Part shown: positions 9,569 to 18,284 of the stretch, in pieces
How the letters are laid out: every line of letters begins with the position of its first letter
Numbering within the stretch: the first letter of the stretch is position 1
Source: Planctomycetota bacterium
GTDB taxonomy: Bacteria; Planctomycetota; Planctomycetia; Pirellulales; UBA1268
Direction: 5' to 3'
DNA: 64,000 bases
Assembly: GCA_003669585.1 (NCBI GenBank)
Contig: QWOQ01000007.1
Location: 356,694 to 420,693 of the forward strand
The notes under the pieces: model-generated
What the model was told of the DNA's origin: nothing
The model's input: only the letters and a program-made list of their open reading frames with translations
Database searches by the model: none
Position numbers and translations under genes: made by a program

Positions 9569-9965
9569 TGTGTTCTCAAGAGTTAAACGGAAAGGTCCCG
9601 ATGGTTTTTCAGTGCTACACAAGGGATGTCAATTGAGAGAGCGATCGATGTTTCACACAAGAAAATTCCAACGAACGGATCGCATGTCAAACCAACGCTC
9701 AAAGAAACTCTAAGGACGTCACCACGCTCGCGATCACACTCTACGGTACCGCCGGGGCGTACAGAAGTCTCTACGGAGAACCGGCCGCGACCCAGTGAGC
9801 ACCGATGGCGGCCAAAACAGGCCAAGGCGAGTAAGCAAACGACTGCATCGCCTCGTTTGATGTTGCTACGACGCCTTGGCAGCCGCAACAGGTTGCGGTC
9901 GTGACTTGTTGTTAGACTGATTTTTTAGTGTCGCTTGAGGCTGTCGTTTCTGACACGAGGTTAAA
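9569..9965. other. Non-coding gap of about 400 bp
   Basis: This is the divergent region between the SPFH gene and the TPR-redoxin gene. It contains a perfect short hairpin at 9883-9898 (6-bp stem CCGCAA/TTGCGG, loop CAGG). Just before the right-hand gene there is a good Shine-Dalgarno-like GAGG, 5 bases before ATG 9966. A 92-codon frame at 9626-9904 is Arg/Ser/Pro-rich and has no sign of being a real gene. Confidence 0.4.
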
Positions 9966-12317
9966 ATGTCTCGTTTTATCTGGCTTTCTTTTTTTCTGTT
10001 TTTCTCAATCGTTCAAGCAGATCTCCGCTCGGACGAACAGAAACAAGCCCAGCCATCTTCTTCAGAAGTCACTCCTCTTCCCGGCCATTCGTTGCATGGA
10101 GAAGCCTTTGACGATGGTCCTCGGCAGCAGGCTTCTTTTATGGCGAATACCGGGAACATTCGTTTCACCGTCACGACTACCGTGCCGGACGCGCAGCAAT
10201 TTTTTGATCAAGGAATCGGACAACTTCACGGCTTTTTGTATTACGAAGCAGAACGCTCGTTTCGTCAGGTCGCCAAACTCGATCCCAACTGCGCTATGGC
10301 CTACTGGGGAATGGCAATGGCGAATATCAACAATGAAAAACGGGCCAAAGAATTGATTCGGATCGCGCTAGAAAAGAAAGATCTTGCCAGTTCACGTGAG
10401 CAGTCTTGGATCACCTCACTCGCCACGTTTTACAAAGGCGACGACACTTTCGACGCCCGCTGCAAGTACATCCGTGATCTCGAATCGCTCGTTCAAGATC
10501 AACCTCACGATGTCGAAGCAAAAGCATTTCTCGTTTTTCAGATCTGGAAAAATTCTAGTTGGACGGATTCTTCTGGAAAAAAATCCCTGCTTATTTCCAG
10601 TTATCAGGCAGTTGATGCTCTCCTCGATCAGATTTTTCAGATCGCCCCAATGCACCCGGCACACCATTACCGAATTCATCTCTGGGACGACGAAAAACCG
10701 GCTCGTGCGCTCATTTCTGCCTCTCTCAACGGCCAGTCGTCGGCTGGGATTGCACACATGTGGCATATGCCGGGACATACCTACTCCAAGCTCCATCGTT
10801 ATGGTGATGCGATCTGGCAGCAGGAAGCCTCTGCCCGGGTCGATCATGCGTACACCATGCGGGACCGAGTCCTCCCCGGTCAGATTCATAACTACGCTCA
10901 CAACAACGAATGGCTCATTCGCAATCTTATTTTTCTCGGGCAGGCTACGCGCGCCCGAGAACTTGCTCAAAACATGATCGACATTCCCCGGCATCCGATG
11001 AACAACGACATCACCAAAGATTCAAGCTGCGCTGCGTACGGACGCGCGCGAATGCGACAGATCCTCGTTGGTTTTGAACTCTGGCATGAGATCATCGCTC
11101 GTCAAGACTCGGAACTCTTTCAACCGATTCCTGAAAATTCTACTGATGAAATCCAGCGTCTGAGCGCACTGGCGATCGCTTCCTTCAGCCTGGCGAAGCC
11201 CGATGATGGAAACCGGCATCTTGCCACCATGGAAAAATGGCTTGCCGACAAAAGAGCAGGCCGCTACGCCGCTGCTGATGCTGCAGAACAAAAAGCCCGC
11301 ACAGAAAAAAAGCCCGATCATGAAGTCACTCAAGCCATGGCCGGCGTATTGCTCGAAAAATCAGCCGGACTCAAAGAGATTGAAACATCTCTGACCGAAC
11401 TGCGGGGCTATTCGTTGCTCGCCGCTGCCAAAATTCCTGAAGCGCTCGTTCAATTCAATACACTCAAAGAGATTGCTGGAGTTCGTAAGGAATCGCTGGC
11501 TCGCGCTTTCTCTCTGTGCAACGATCACGAACAAGCTGTCGCTCTTGCCCGCAAAGCTGTCGAATCGGGTGTCAACGAAATCCTTCCTCAAGCGACGCTC
11601 GTGGAGGTGCTCTATCGCTCTGGAAAAAAGCCAGAGGCTACAGCTGATTTTGCAAAGCTTCGAACGCTCGCTGGAACCGCTGATCTTGATCTTCCAATTT
11701 TTGTTCGACTGAAGCCCCTCGCTGATGAACTCCAACTTCCCGTTGACTGGCGCACCAGTGCTCCTCCATCGACCGACGTTGGCATTCGGCCGGATCTCAA
11801 TTCCCTCGGCCCTTTTCTCTGGCAACCCCACCCCGCCGCTGCGTGGAGCCTCATCAATACTTTGGGAGAAACGGTCACTCTGGAACAGTTTCGCGGCAAA
11901 CCGCTCATCATCATTTTTTACCTTGGATCCGGCTGTCTCCACTGCGTCGAGCAACTGCAGAAGTTTTCCGCTCGCTCACACGACTTTCAATCCGCTGGGC
12001 TGGAGATTGTGGCGATCTCCAGCGAGTCTCTCGATTCGCTGAAAGCGTCGATTGGCACTCTCGAAAAAGAAAAGGCAATCCCCTTTCCGCTTTTTTCCGA
12101 TGCCTCGCTCGAAGTTTTTAAGAAGTACCGAGTTTACGACGACTTTGAAAATCGGCCCCTGCACGGCACAATTCTCATTGATTCTCAGGGCCTTGTTCGT
12201 TGGCAAGACATTCGTTTTGAACCCTTCCTTGATCCCGATTTTCTTCTCAAGGAATCAACTCGTCTTGTGCACTGCGTTACCTCGTCCATAGTTACCAAGA
12301 CCGCGGTTGTGCAATGA
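9966..12317 (+). CDS. Secreted TPR protein with C-terminal AhpC/TSA-type redoxin domain
   Basis: 783 residues. The signal peptide covers about residues 1-18. The body is helical with TPR-like repeats: AERSFRQVAKLDPNCAMAYWGMAMA near 100, and further repeats at about 470-580. The last 170 residues form a thioredoxin-fold redoxin: PAAAWSLINTLGETVTLEQFRGKPLIIIFYLGSGC split around the CLHC redox pair, and GTILIDSQGLVRW near the end. This TPR-plus-redoxin arrangement is common in planctomycetes, and the redoxin probably acts in extracytoplasmic thiol chemistry. A GAGG ribosome-binding site precedes the start. The next gene, 36 bp downstream, encodes a propeller-cytochrome protein, suggesting a shared transcript. 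Confidence 0.85.
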   Translation: MSRFIWLSFFLFFSIVQADLRSDEQKQAQPSSSEVTPLPGHSLHGEAFDDGPRQQASFMANTGNIRFTVTTTVPDAQQFFDQGIGQLHGFLYYEAERSFRQVAKLDPNCAMAYWGMAMANINNEKRAKELIRIALEKKDLASSREQSWITSLATFYKGDDTFDARCKYIRDLESLVQDQPHDVEAKAFLVFQIWKNSSWTDSSGKKSLLISSYQAVDALLDQIFQIAPMHPAHHYRIHLWDDEKPARALISASLNGQSSAGIAHMWHMPGHTYSKLHRYGDAIWQQEASARVDHAYTMRDRVLPGQIHNYAHNNEWLIRNLIFLGQATRARELAQNMIDIPRHPMNNDITKDSSCAAYGRARMRQILVGFELWHEIIARQDSELFQPIPENSTDEIQRLSALAIASFSLAKPDDGNRHLATMEKWLADKRAGRYAAADAAEQKARTEKKPDHEVTQAMAGVLLEKSAGLKEIETSLTELRGYSLLAAAKIPEALVQFNTLKEIAGVRKESLARAFSLCNDHEQAVALARKAVESGVNEILPQATLVEVLYRSGKKPEATADFAKLRTLAGTADLDLPIFVRLKPLADELQLPVDWRTSAPPSTDVGIRPDLNSLGPFLWQPHPAAAWSLINTLGETVTLEQFRGKPLIIIFYLGSGCLHCVEQLQKFSARSHDFQSAGLEIVAISSESLDSLKASIGTLEKEKAIPFPLFSDASLEVFKKYRVYDDFENRPLHGTILIDSQGLVRWQDIRFEPFLDPDFLLKESTRLVHCVTSSIVTKTAVVQ

Positions 12318-12353
12318 TCTCTCATTCGACCCTTTTAGAATATATGACGGAAC

Positions 12354-14297
12354 ATGACCAAAACAGGTCGGCGTATGGATATTGTTTTGGGGACTCTTCA
12401 GATGGTGTGTGACTATTTTCTACGAACTTCTACGGGACGGGGGCGCACCGCTATGCCACTGGCATTGATACGACTCACACTTCTAGTCGCCGCTTTTTCT
12501 TTTTCTGAAATCTGCCTGAGTGCCAATGCCGCGGATACGCTCTCGTCGACGACCACAATCCGATCTGAATTTTCCTCCTGTTTTCGTTCTCCTGTGAGTG
12601 TTGCGATCCTCTCCGATGAAAAGTGGCTCGTGACGGCCAACCAGGCCTCCGGCACCGTCTCGCTGATTAATCTTGTCGCCGCCTGTGTGACCGATGAACT
12701 CGATATCGGTCGTCGGCCGACTTCAATTGTGGCTCGAAACCAAAACGGCGCTCTTGCCATCGCATCGGAATCGGGCGACCTCGTCGCAATCGACTGTTCC
12801 AATGGGCGACTCACGGAGTCCGGCCGAATCCACGTTGGATATGAACCACATAGCGTTGGGCTGTCTCCTGATGGTTGCATCGCTTATGTCACGCTCTCAG
12901 CGGTGCATCAAGTGGCGATCGTCGACGTGGTCACAATGACACTGATCAAAACGCTCGATGTCGGCCAACTGCCTCGCTCATTGGCAGTCTCAATCGACGG
13001 GAAGCTAATCGCCGTGACCTGCTCTGGAAAATCGGAAGTCGTTCTGATCGACGCACTCACCCACACGGTGCATTCGAGATATCCCTTTCGTGGATTGAAC
13101 CTCGGGCAGCCTGCCTTCACGCCCGACAGCACCGCACTTTACTTTCCTTGGACGTACGACGGCGGCAGTTATCCATCTCCGGGAAATATTCGCCGAGGAT
13201 GGGTGACCGGCAGTCGGCTTGGAAGAATTCGATTTCACAAAACACCAGATGCACTTCAAGGACTCACGCTCGATGTTTCTGGAAAAGCTGTTGGTGACGT
13301 GTTTGGATTGATGGTGACTGATCAAGGCCGCAGCCTGCTGATTTCGGCCGGTGGCACTCATGAACTTCTCCGGTTAATTGTCGAGTCACTCCCTTTTGGA
13401 AAGATTAGTGGAACTGAAGTCATGGAACCGTCGCTGGCTGCCAATGCAACGGCACTTCGCCGCTTGCAACTTGGTGGACGGCCGCTGGGAATGTGCGCTT
13501 CGCAGCAGCACCGTCGCGTGTATGTCGCCAATTCACTTCTGGATGCGGTTCAGGAAATTGATCTCGATACATACGCTGTCACGAAAACAGTTTCCCTTGA
13601 TCGAGACGTGGCTCCCACACAAACTGCGCTGCTTGAGCGCCAAGGCGAGGCGATCTTTTACGACGCCACAAGAAGCCTCGACCAGTGGTATAGCTGCCAC
13701 ACGTGCCACTTCGAGGGAGGCGGTAATACTGTGACGATGGATACGCTCAACGACGGTTCCACCGGTTCGTACAAGACCGTGCTGCCGCTCTACGGCGTTT
13801 CCCAGACTGGGCCGTGGACATGGCACGGTTGGCAGAATGATTTGCATGCGTCTCTGCGTAAATCGTTGATCGAGACCATGCAAGGCCCCTCGCCAACAAC
13901 TGAGGATGTTGATGCATTGCTGGTCTATCTGACTGCGACTGCACCTCCACCAAGCCCGTTTCGAGAAAGAGATGGAAGCCTGTCACCAGCGGCACTTCGC
14001 GGCGAGAAGCTTTTTCAAAGCGATCGAGCCGGTTGCAGTCATTGTCACTCTGGAAACTATCTGACAAGCAGTGAGGTCTACGACGTCGGACTGATTCGTT
14101 CTGAAGACCAGTATCCGGGGTTTAGTCCTCCGGCACTCGCCGGCGTGTTCAGAAAAACAATTTTTCTTCATCATGGCAAAGCAAAGAGCCTGCGAGAAGT
14201 TCTCGCCGGGCTCCACAGCCCTGAAAAAACCCTCGGGCACCTTCCCTTCTCAGAAGAAGAAATGGATGACCTCATCGCCTATCTTCAGTGTCTGTAA
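12354..14297 (+). CDS. Secreted YVTN/YncE-type beta-propeller with two cytochrome c motifs (MauG/di-haem peroxidase-like)
   Basis: 647 residues from 12354. An alternative ATG at 12453 would start directly at the signal peptide (MPLALIRLTLLVAAF), giving 614 residues, and is equally plausible. The first 400 residues form a YVTN-type propeller (IGRRPTSIVA, SPDGCIAYV, GQLPRSLAVSIDG). The C-terminal third carries two haem sites, CHTCH (in WYSCHTCHFEGGG) and CSHCH (in GCSHCHSGNYL), with spacing like bacterial di-haem peroxidases. It probably handles electrons outside the membrane. The start lies 36 bp after the TPR-redoxin gene, so co-expression is likely. A weak hairpin overlaps the end of the gene. 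Confidence 0.85.
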   Translation: MTKTGRRMDIVLGTLQMVCDYFLRTSTGRGRTAMPLALIRLTLLVAAFSFSEICLSANAADTLSSTTTIRSEFSSCFRSPVSVAILSDEKWLVTANQASGTVSLINLVAACVTDELDIGRRPTSIVARNQNGALAIASESGDLVAIDCSNGRLTESGRIHVGYEPHSVGLSPDGCIAYVTLSAVHQVAIVDVVTMTLIKTLDVGQLPRSLAVSIDGKLIAVTCSGKSEVVLIDALTHTVHSRYPFRGLNLGQPAFTPDSTALYFPWTYDGGSYPSPGNIRRGWVTGSRLGRIRFHKTPDALQGLTLDVSGKAVGDVFGLMVTDQGRSLLISAGGTHELLRLIVESLPFGKISGTEVMEPSLAANATALRRLQLGGRPLGMCASQQHRRVYVANSLLDAVQEIDLDTYAVTKTVSLDRDVAPTQTALLERQGEAIFYDATRSLDQWYSCHTCHFEGGGNTVTMDTLNDGSTGSYKTVLPLYGVSQTGPWTWHGWQNDLHASLRKSLIETMQGPSPTTEDVDALLVYLTATAPPPSPFRERDGSLSPAALRGEKLFQSDRAGCSHCHSGNYLTSSEVYDVGLIRSEDQYPGFSPPALAGVFRKTIFLHHGKAKSLREVLAGLHSPEKTLGHLPFSEEEMDDLIAYLQCL

Positions 14298-14463
14298 CGA
14301 CAGATTGCTCGAGAAGTTACCGGGAACACAACAGATGCCTTGGAATTCATTCAAAGGAATCCATACTCGTACACTCTTTCTTCTGCCGCCTCTTTTTCTT
14401 ACAAATCGCCTCATACCCTCGTAACGTGTTTTGTACCGCACCCACACCCGAGATACCTTCACT

Positions 14464-15429
14464 ATGAAACTTGGCGTTTTTACCGTTATTCTTCGTAGCT
14501 TGCCGTTTGAGAAAGCCCTTGATTACCTCGCTGAACAAGGCGTTCAAGCCGTTGAAATTGGTACCGGGGCCTTTACCGGCACTGATCACTGTAACCCTGA
14601 TGAACTGCTTGCGAGTGATCAGAAATCGAAAGCTTTTTTACACGCCATTGGTTCTCGTGGACTGCACATTTCTTGTTTGTCGGTTCATGGAAATCCTATT
14701 CATCCCAACAAACAAATCGCTGCGGAACACCATGCGGCATTTGAGCGATGCGTGCGCCTTGCTGAAAAACTCGAAGTGGAAGTTGTGACGACTTTCAGCG
14801 GATGTCCGGGAGGGGCTCCCGGCGACTCACAACCAAACTGGGTGACCTGCCCGTGGCCGCCAGAATATTTGGACATTCTCAACTACCAGTGGAAGGATGT
14901 GGTGGTCCCCTACTGGAACACCGCCACAGAATTTGCACGGCGTCATGGAATTCGAAAAATTGCGCTCGAAATGCATCCTGGATTTGTTGTTTATAACCCT
15001 GAAACACTTCTGAAACTGCGGCAGTCGGCTGGACAGGAAATCGGAGCCAACTTCGATCCGTCTCATCTCATCTGGCAGGGTATTGATCCATGCGCAGCGG
15101 TTCGTGCGTTACAAGATGCGATCTGGCATGTGCACGCAAAAGACACAAGCATTCAGCAGTGGAACGCCTGCATCAATGGCGTGCTGGACACCAAACACTA
15201 CAGCGAAGAACTGCGTCGCTCGTGGATGTTTCGAACTGTGGGGTATGGAAGCTCTCGTCAATTCTGGTGTGACTTTATCTCCAGCCTCCGTATGGTTGGA
15301 TATGATCATGTTCTTTCCATCGAACATGAAGACAGCCTGATGACCGTCGACGAAGGCCTTCAAAAGGCAATCACTTTTTTGAAGGGTATCCTCCTCAGTG
15401 AACCCAAAGGTGAGGTCACTTGGGCCTAG
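14464..15429 (+). CDS. Sugar phosphate isomerase/epimerase family (xylose-isomerase-like TIM barrel)
   Basis: 321 residues from ATG 14464. The frame extends to 14431, but MKLGVFTVIL is the usual start of this fold. Metal-ligand segments of the AP-endonuclease 2/xylose isomerase superfamily are visible: ALEMHPGF (Glu), NFDPSHLIWQGID (Asp and His), HVHAKDT (His-x-His) and SIEHEDS (Glu). These proteins interconvert keto and aldo sugars or inositols using divalent metal. The exact substrate is unknown. The gene lies 166 bp after the propeller-cytochrome gene and may belong to the same sugar-oxidation theme; that is inference. Confidence 0.87.
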   Translation: MKLGVFTVILRSLPFEKALDYLAEQGVQAVEIGTGAFTGTDHCNPDELLASDQKSKAFLHAIGSRGLHISCLSVHGNPIHPNKQIAAEHHAAFERCVRLAEKLEVEVVTTFSGCPGGAPGDSQPNWVTCPWPPEYLDILNYQWKDVVVPYWNTATEFARRHGIRKIALEMHPGFVVYNPETLLKLRQSAGQEIGANFDPSHLIWQGIDPCAAVRALQDAIWHVHAKDTSIQQWNACINGVLDTKHYSEELRRSWMFRTVGYGSSRQFWCDFISSLRMVGYDHVLSIEHEDSLMTVDEGLQKAITFLKGILLSEPKGEVTWA

Positions 15430-15683
15430 AGATAACCGACGGGTCTATCGCATCTTCTGAGGCCGGCACAAGTATTGCAATGAGTCGTCACACGTCACGC
15501 GAGCGGCGGTGAGCCTCTTGCCACTGCGTCCACGTCTATGAGGACGACTTGTGATTTCTACAAAGCAACCTGCAATTTTTCACACTTCGAGGATCTGACC
15601 GACCTGCGGATGGCGCCGGCCGTGGGCGGCGCGGGTGACTTGTCGCTCGTGCATCGGTAAGGCATCCTGCGAACGAAACATTG
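15430..15683. other. GC-rich gap at the left edge of a foreign-looking patch
   Basis: A 254-bp non-coding gap. From about 15,560 the DNA becomes visibly GC-rich, and it stays so to about 16,650. On the minus strand, 15,586-15,660 could encode the end of a protein (MHERQVTRAAHGRRHPQV...) with no recognisable family. It may be a leftover of a truncated gene. I see no terminator or repeat. Confidence 0.35.
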
Positions 15684-16252
15684 CTACAGCCGAGACGCCA
15701 ACACTTCCTCGAGCTTTTTCGCGATGCCAAGCTCCTGGGACCACCGCCGCATATAGGCCTTGTCGAGCTCGCCCTGAGTGAAGAGAACGTCCTGCGCATC
15801 GATCAGGTCGCGCGGACGGCTTGCGATCAGCTTGAACAAGATCAGGTCCTCGGCGGTGACCAAGCTGACCTGTTGTCCTTCGACCGCGCACGTCACCCGC
15901 CGTGCGATGACCTCCTGCTGAAACACGGTTTCCGCCAGAAACAGATCGGCATCGATGGCCTTACCGTCGAGATTCAGCCGAATTTTTATCAGCGGCATGC
16001 CGCCCACCTGATCGACCCAGCCGCCTTCATACGCGTTCGGAATCGAGTAGCCAAGCTCCTCGACCGCCGCAAACAGCTCACGGAGCCGGTCACGGGAAAC
16101 AGCGAGCGTGAAGTCGACATCGTAGGTCGGACGGGGCAGTGCGTATGCCCGAACGGCGATACCGCCCATGATCGCCCCATGATCGCATAGGGCAGGGACA
16201 GCCGATCAAACAAAGCGACCAGTTCATGAATGACGTCGGTGAGATCCTTCAC
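15684..16252 (-). pseudogene. AbiEii-like nucleotidyltransferase, broken by an 11-bp tandem duplication
   Basis: The gene starts with GTG at 16252, overlapping the stop of the upstream small gene by 4 bp (GTGA). The first 24 residues (MKDLTDVIHELVALFDRLSL...) run into the wrong frame after PYAIMG. The rest continues in another frame from 16169 as MGGIAVRAYALPRPTYDVDF. The 11-bp unit CCCATGATCGC (plus strand) occurs twice in a row at 16165-16175 and 16176-16186. Removing one copy restores PYAIMGGIAVRAY..., the standard GG-x-A-V...PR-x-T-x-D-x-D nucleotidyltransferase core. Intact relatives transfer nucleotides and often act as toxins or abortive-infection effectors. The remaining 161 residues could still be made from the internal ATG, but they would lack the N-terminal helix. 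Base composition is richer in GC than nearby genes. Confidence 0.8.
16165..16186 (+). repeat. Perfect 11-bp tandem direct duplication
   Basis: Two adjacent copies of CCCATGATCGC, with no mismatch, lie inside the nucleotidyltransferase gene. Eleven is not a multiple of three, so the second copy shifts the reading frame. It looks like a replication-slippage duplication, either a mutation fixed in the lineage or a switchable site. Confidence 0.9.
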
Positions 16253-16476
16253 GCGACTTCTCGTGAAGAGGATTTCCGCAACCGCGACAGCGTCGCTAGA
16301 ATCCGTTCGTTGCGGAGATCGTTTTCGCGCTTTATGAGCTCGAAGCGACGGGCGACGATCTCCTCGCTTCCCTGGAGCAGGTAGGGCGTGTTGTCTCGCA
16401 TCATCTCGAACGTCAAATCAAGGCGCTCGCCGACCGTCAGGCGGCGATTCTGGTCGAGGGTTTCCTGGCTCAGCAT
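16249..16476 (-). CDS. Small partner protein of the nucleotidyltransferase, unknown function
   Basis: 75 residues from the ATG at 16476. The frame is open to 16533, but the upstream codons add an Arg/Pro-rich stretch unlike the rest. The protein is highly charged and helical (LTVGERLDLTFEMMRDN..., RRFELIKRENDLRNERI). It could form a helical hairpin or short coiled coil. Its stop overlaps the nucleotidyltransferase start by 4 bp, the arrangement expected of a two-gene module. By analogy with toxin-antitoxin pairs it could be the antitoxin or a regulator, but no DNA-binding motif is visible and this is inference. Confidence 0.6.
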   Translation of the reverse strand: MLSQETLDQNRRLTVGERLDLTFEMMRDNTPYLLQGSEEIVARRFELIKRENDLRNERILATLSRLRKSSSREVA

Positions 16477-16649
16477 GGCGGGTCGGCCCCTAGCTATGGA
16501 CTGCTTCAGCGGATGTCGATCCATCCACCGCACGCACCAAAGAATAGTCCGGCCAAAGGCACTTCCGCAAGCATCGGACGCCCAATCTGCCCGGCCTGAT
16601 GAACTTTCCAGTGCGTTGGCACGGCATGTTCTCTCGCGAGCGGGAAGTG

Positions 16650-16915
16650 TGAGGCAAGGATTCGCATGAAGTGGTGTTTTTCATCAGCACCTTTTGGCGT
16701 CGGTGAAGCGACTGACCAAGCACCTCTGCGGCGGTTGGAGGATCGAGAACTCTCTGCATTGGTCCATCGATGCAACTTTTCCCCTCTCCATTCTCAAGCA
16801 GGACACTTCAATTGAAAAAAATCTAGATTCGAGGAAAAAGGCATCCGACAGGAATGGTAGAACGGAGTCCTCAAAGCGATTCTCTCTGGAAATCAAGGCA
16901 ATGAAAGTGCGATAG
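16650..16915 (+). pseudogene. Decayed ISAs1-family transposase remnant (C-terminal part)
   Basis: Three reading frames in succession carry pieces of the transposase C-terminus. From 16653: GKDSHEVVFFISTF, like the EVRYYISSL region. From 16694: ASVKRLTKHLCGGWRIENSLHWSIDATF, matching the HWGIENSLHWVLDV-type block with the catalytic Glu. It then jumps into LSILKQDTSIEKNLDSRKK, matching the LNLLKQ block after an apparent loss of about 25 residues. From 16867: VLKAILSGN. Frameshifts at about 16,694 and near 16,850, an internal deletion and no visible 5' part show it is dead. I could not find flanking inverted repeats. Identification rests on remembered family sequence. Confidence 0.6.
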
Positions 16916-16941
16916 CCCTTTGGAGCATTGCAAGTGAAGCC

Positions 16942-18255
16942 TCACACCTCGGCGAGTGGCGTGGTGGCATCGCCAAAGGTATCGAGATGAACCCCCATCT
17001 TCTTCATTATCGACAAGTAGAGACGACACATCTGACGATCCGGTTGAGCTTTGTAATCAAGCACTCGTCCTGATTTGATCGATCCCCCACCGCCTCCCAC
17101 GAGCAGAACAGGAAGCTGCGTGTTGTCGTGGCCACCGGTCATCATGCTCGAGCAGAACATCAGCATGGAGTTGTCGAGCGCCGTTCGCTCTCCTTCTTGA
17201 ATCGCGTCGAGACGCTTTGCAATATAGGCCACTTGCTCGACGAAGAACCGATTCACTTTCAACCAGTCGTCGGTATCAGAGTGTGACAGAAGATGATGAA
17301 TCATTGAATCAACTCCAAGATGCGGAAATCGCAGCGAGGAGTGATCGTTGTTCAGTTTGAGCGTGGTGATACGGGTTGAATCAGTCTGAAAACCGAGCAC
17401 AAGAATGTCACACATCAGCCGCATGTGGTCGGCAATATTCTGCGGAATTCCATCTGCAGGTCGTGGCATGTCGGGTTTTTCAAGCGTCGGTCGCCAGCCC
17501 TGAATTTCACCGAGTCGACCGGCCCGCTCAATTCGCAACTCCACATCTCGCACGCTGTCGAGATATTCGTCGAGCTTGCGCTGATCCGTGGCACTGATTG
17601 CCCGACGCAGCGCGAGAGCATCCTCCGCCACCGCATCGAGCACGCTTCTGTCGCCCCGCTCGACGTCATCCTTAAAAAGACGATCAAATGCCAGTGCCGG
17701 ATAGAGTTCCAATGGCGTCGGCGTTGTTGGAGAACTCCACGAAATGTGCGAACTGTAGAGCATTGAATAATTTTTATGCACACTTGGGTTGGAATGTTCA
17801 CAACCCAGCACAAGGCTTGGAACTTTTGTTGCGCGTCCATGCACTTTTGCAAGCACCTGATCGACGCTCGTTCCCGAGCGAATATCCCCTCCGGAGGCCA
17901 GTGGCGCCCCGGAAAGAAGGTTGCCGGTCTGCGAACTGTGGATATTTCCTTTTTGCGCCTCCGCGTTGTAGAGGCCGGAAATAAAGAGCAGCTTTTCTCG
18001 TACATCTCCCAAAGATTCAAGCACGCTGCCGAGTTCCATCGACGCGCCTTCACCCCGAGCCCACCACTGCTTGCTATGAAAACCATTTCCAGAAAAGAGC
18101 ACCGCGAGTCTTACCGGAGGCTCGCTTGAGGCTGACTCAACAGAACCATTTTTTTCGGCAGGCTCCCCACCCCACACACGCTTTGACTCCAGCCACGGCA
18201 AGGCCATCGAAACTCCGACTCCACGCAGAAGCCTTCGACGCGACAAACTCTCCAT
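16942..18255 (-). CDS. DUF1552 secreted protein
   Basis: 437 residues. The N-terminus (SRRRLLRGVGVSMALPWLES) looks like a twin-arginine or related export signal. Family landmarks are visible: RLAVLFSGNGFH, SQTGNLLSGAP, DNSMLMFCSSMMTGGHDNTQLPVLLVGGGGG. DUF1552 proteins have an alkaline-phosphatase/sulfatase-like fold and are nearly always found beside a DUF1592-type protein, as here: it starts 29 bp after that gene ends. Molecular function is not established; secreted macromolecule degradation has been suggested for these families. Confidence 0.92.
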   Translation of the reverse strand: MESLSRRRLLRGVGVSMALPWLESKRVWGGEPAEKNGSVESASSEPPVRLAVLFSGNGFHSKQWWARGEGASMELGSVLESLGDVREKLLFISGLYNAEAQKGNIHSSQTGNLLSGAPLASGGDIRSGTSVDQVLAKVHGRATKVPSLVLGCEHSNPSVHKNYSMLYSSHISWSSPTTPTPLELYPALAFDRLFKDDVERGDRSVLDAVAEDALALRRAISATDQRKLDEYLDSVRDVELRIERAGRLGEIQGWRPTLEKPDMPRPADGIPQNIADHMRLMCDILVLGFQTDSTRITTLKLNNDHSSLRFPHLGVDSMIHHLLSHSDTDDWLKVNRFFVEQVAYIAKRLDAIQEGERTALDNSMLMFCSSMMTGGHDNTQLPVLLVGGGGGSIKSGRVLDYKAQPDRQMCRLYLSIMKKMGVHLDTFGDATTPLAEV

Positions 18256-18284
18256 GACACACGCATCCTTTTCTTACTGGTTTA

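Noticed and set aside
9626-9904. 92-codon plus-strand frame between the SPFH and TPR-redoxin genes
   Set aside because: Arg/Ser/Pro-rich low-complexity sequence without start signals; equally long frames occur on the other strand.
15684-16476. An intact toxin-antitoxin or abortive-infection system
   Set aside because: The gene order fits, but the nucleotidyltransferase frame is broken by the 11-bp duplication, and the partner has no recognisable antitoxin motif.
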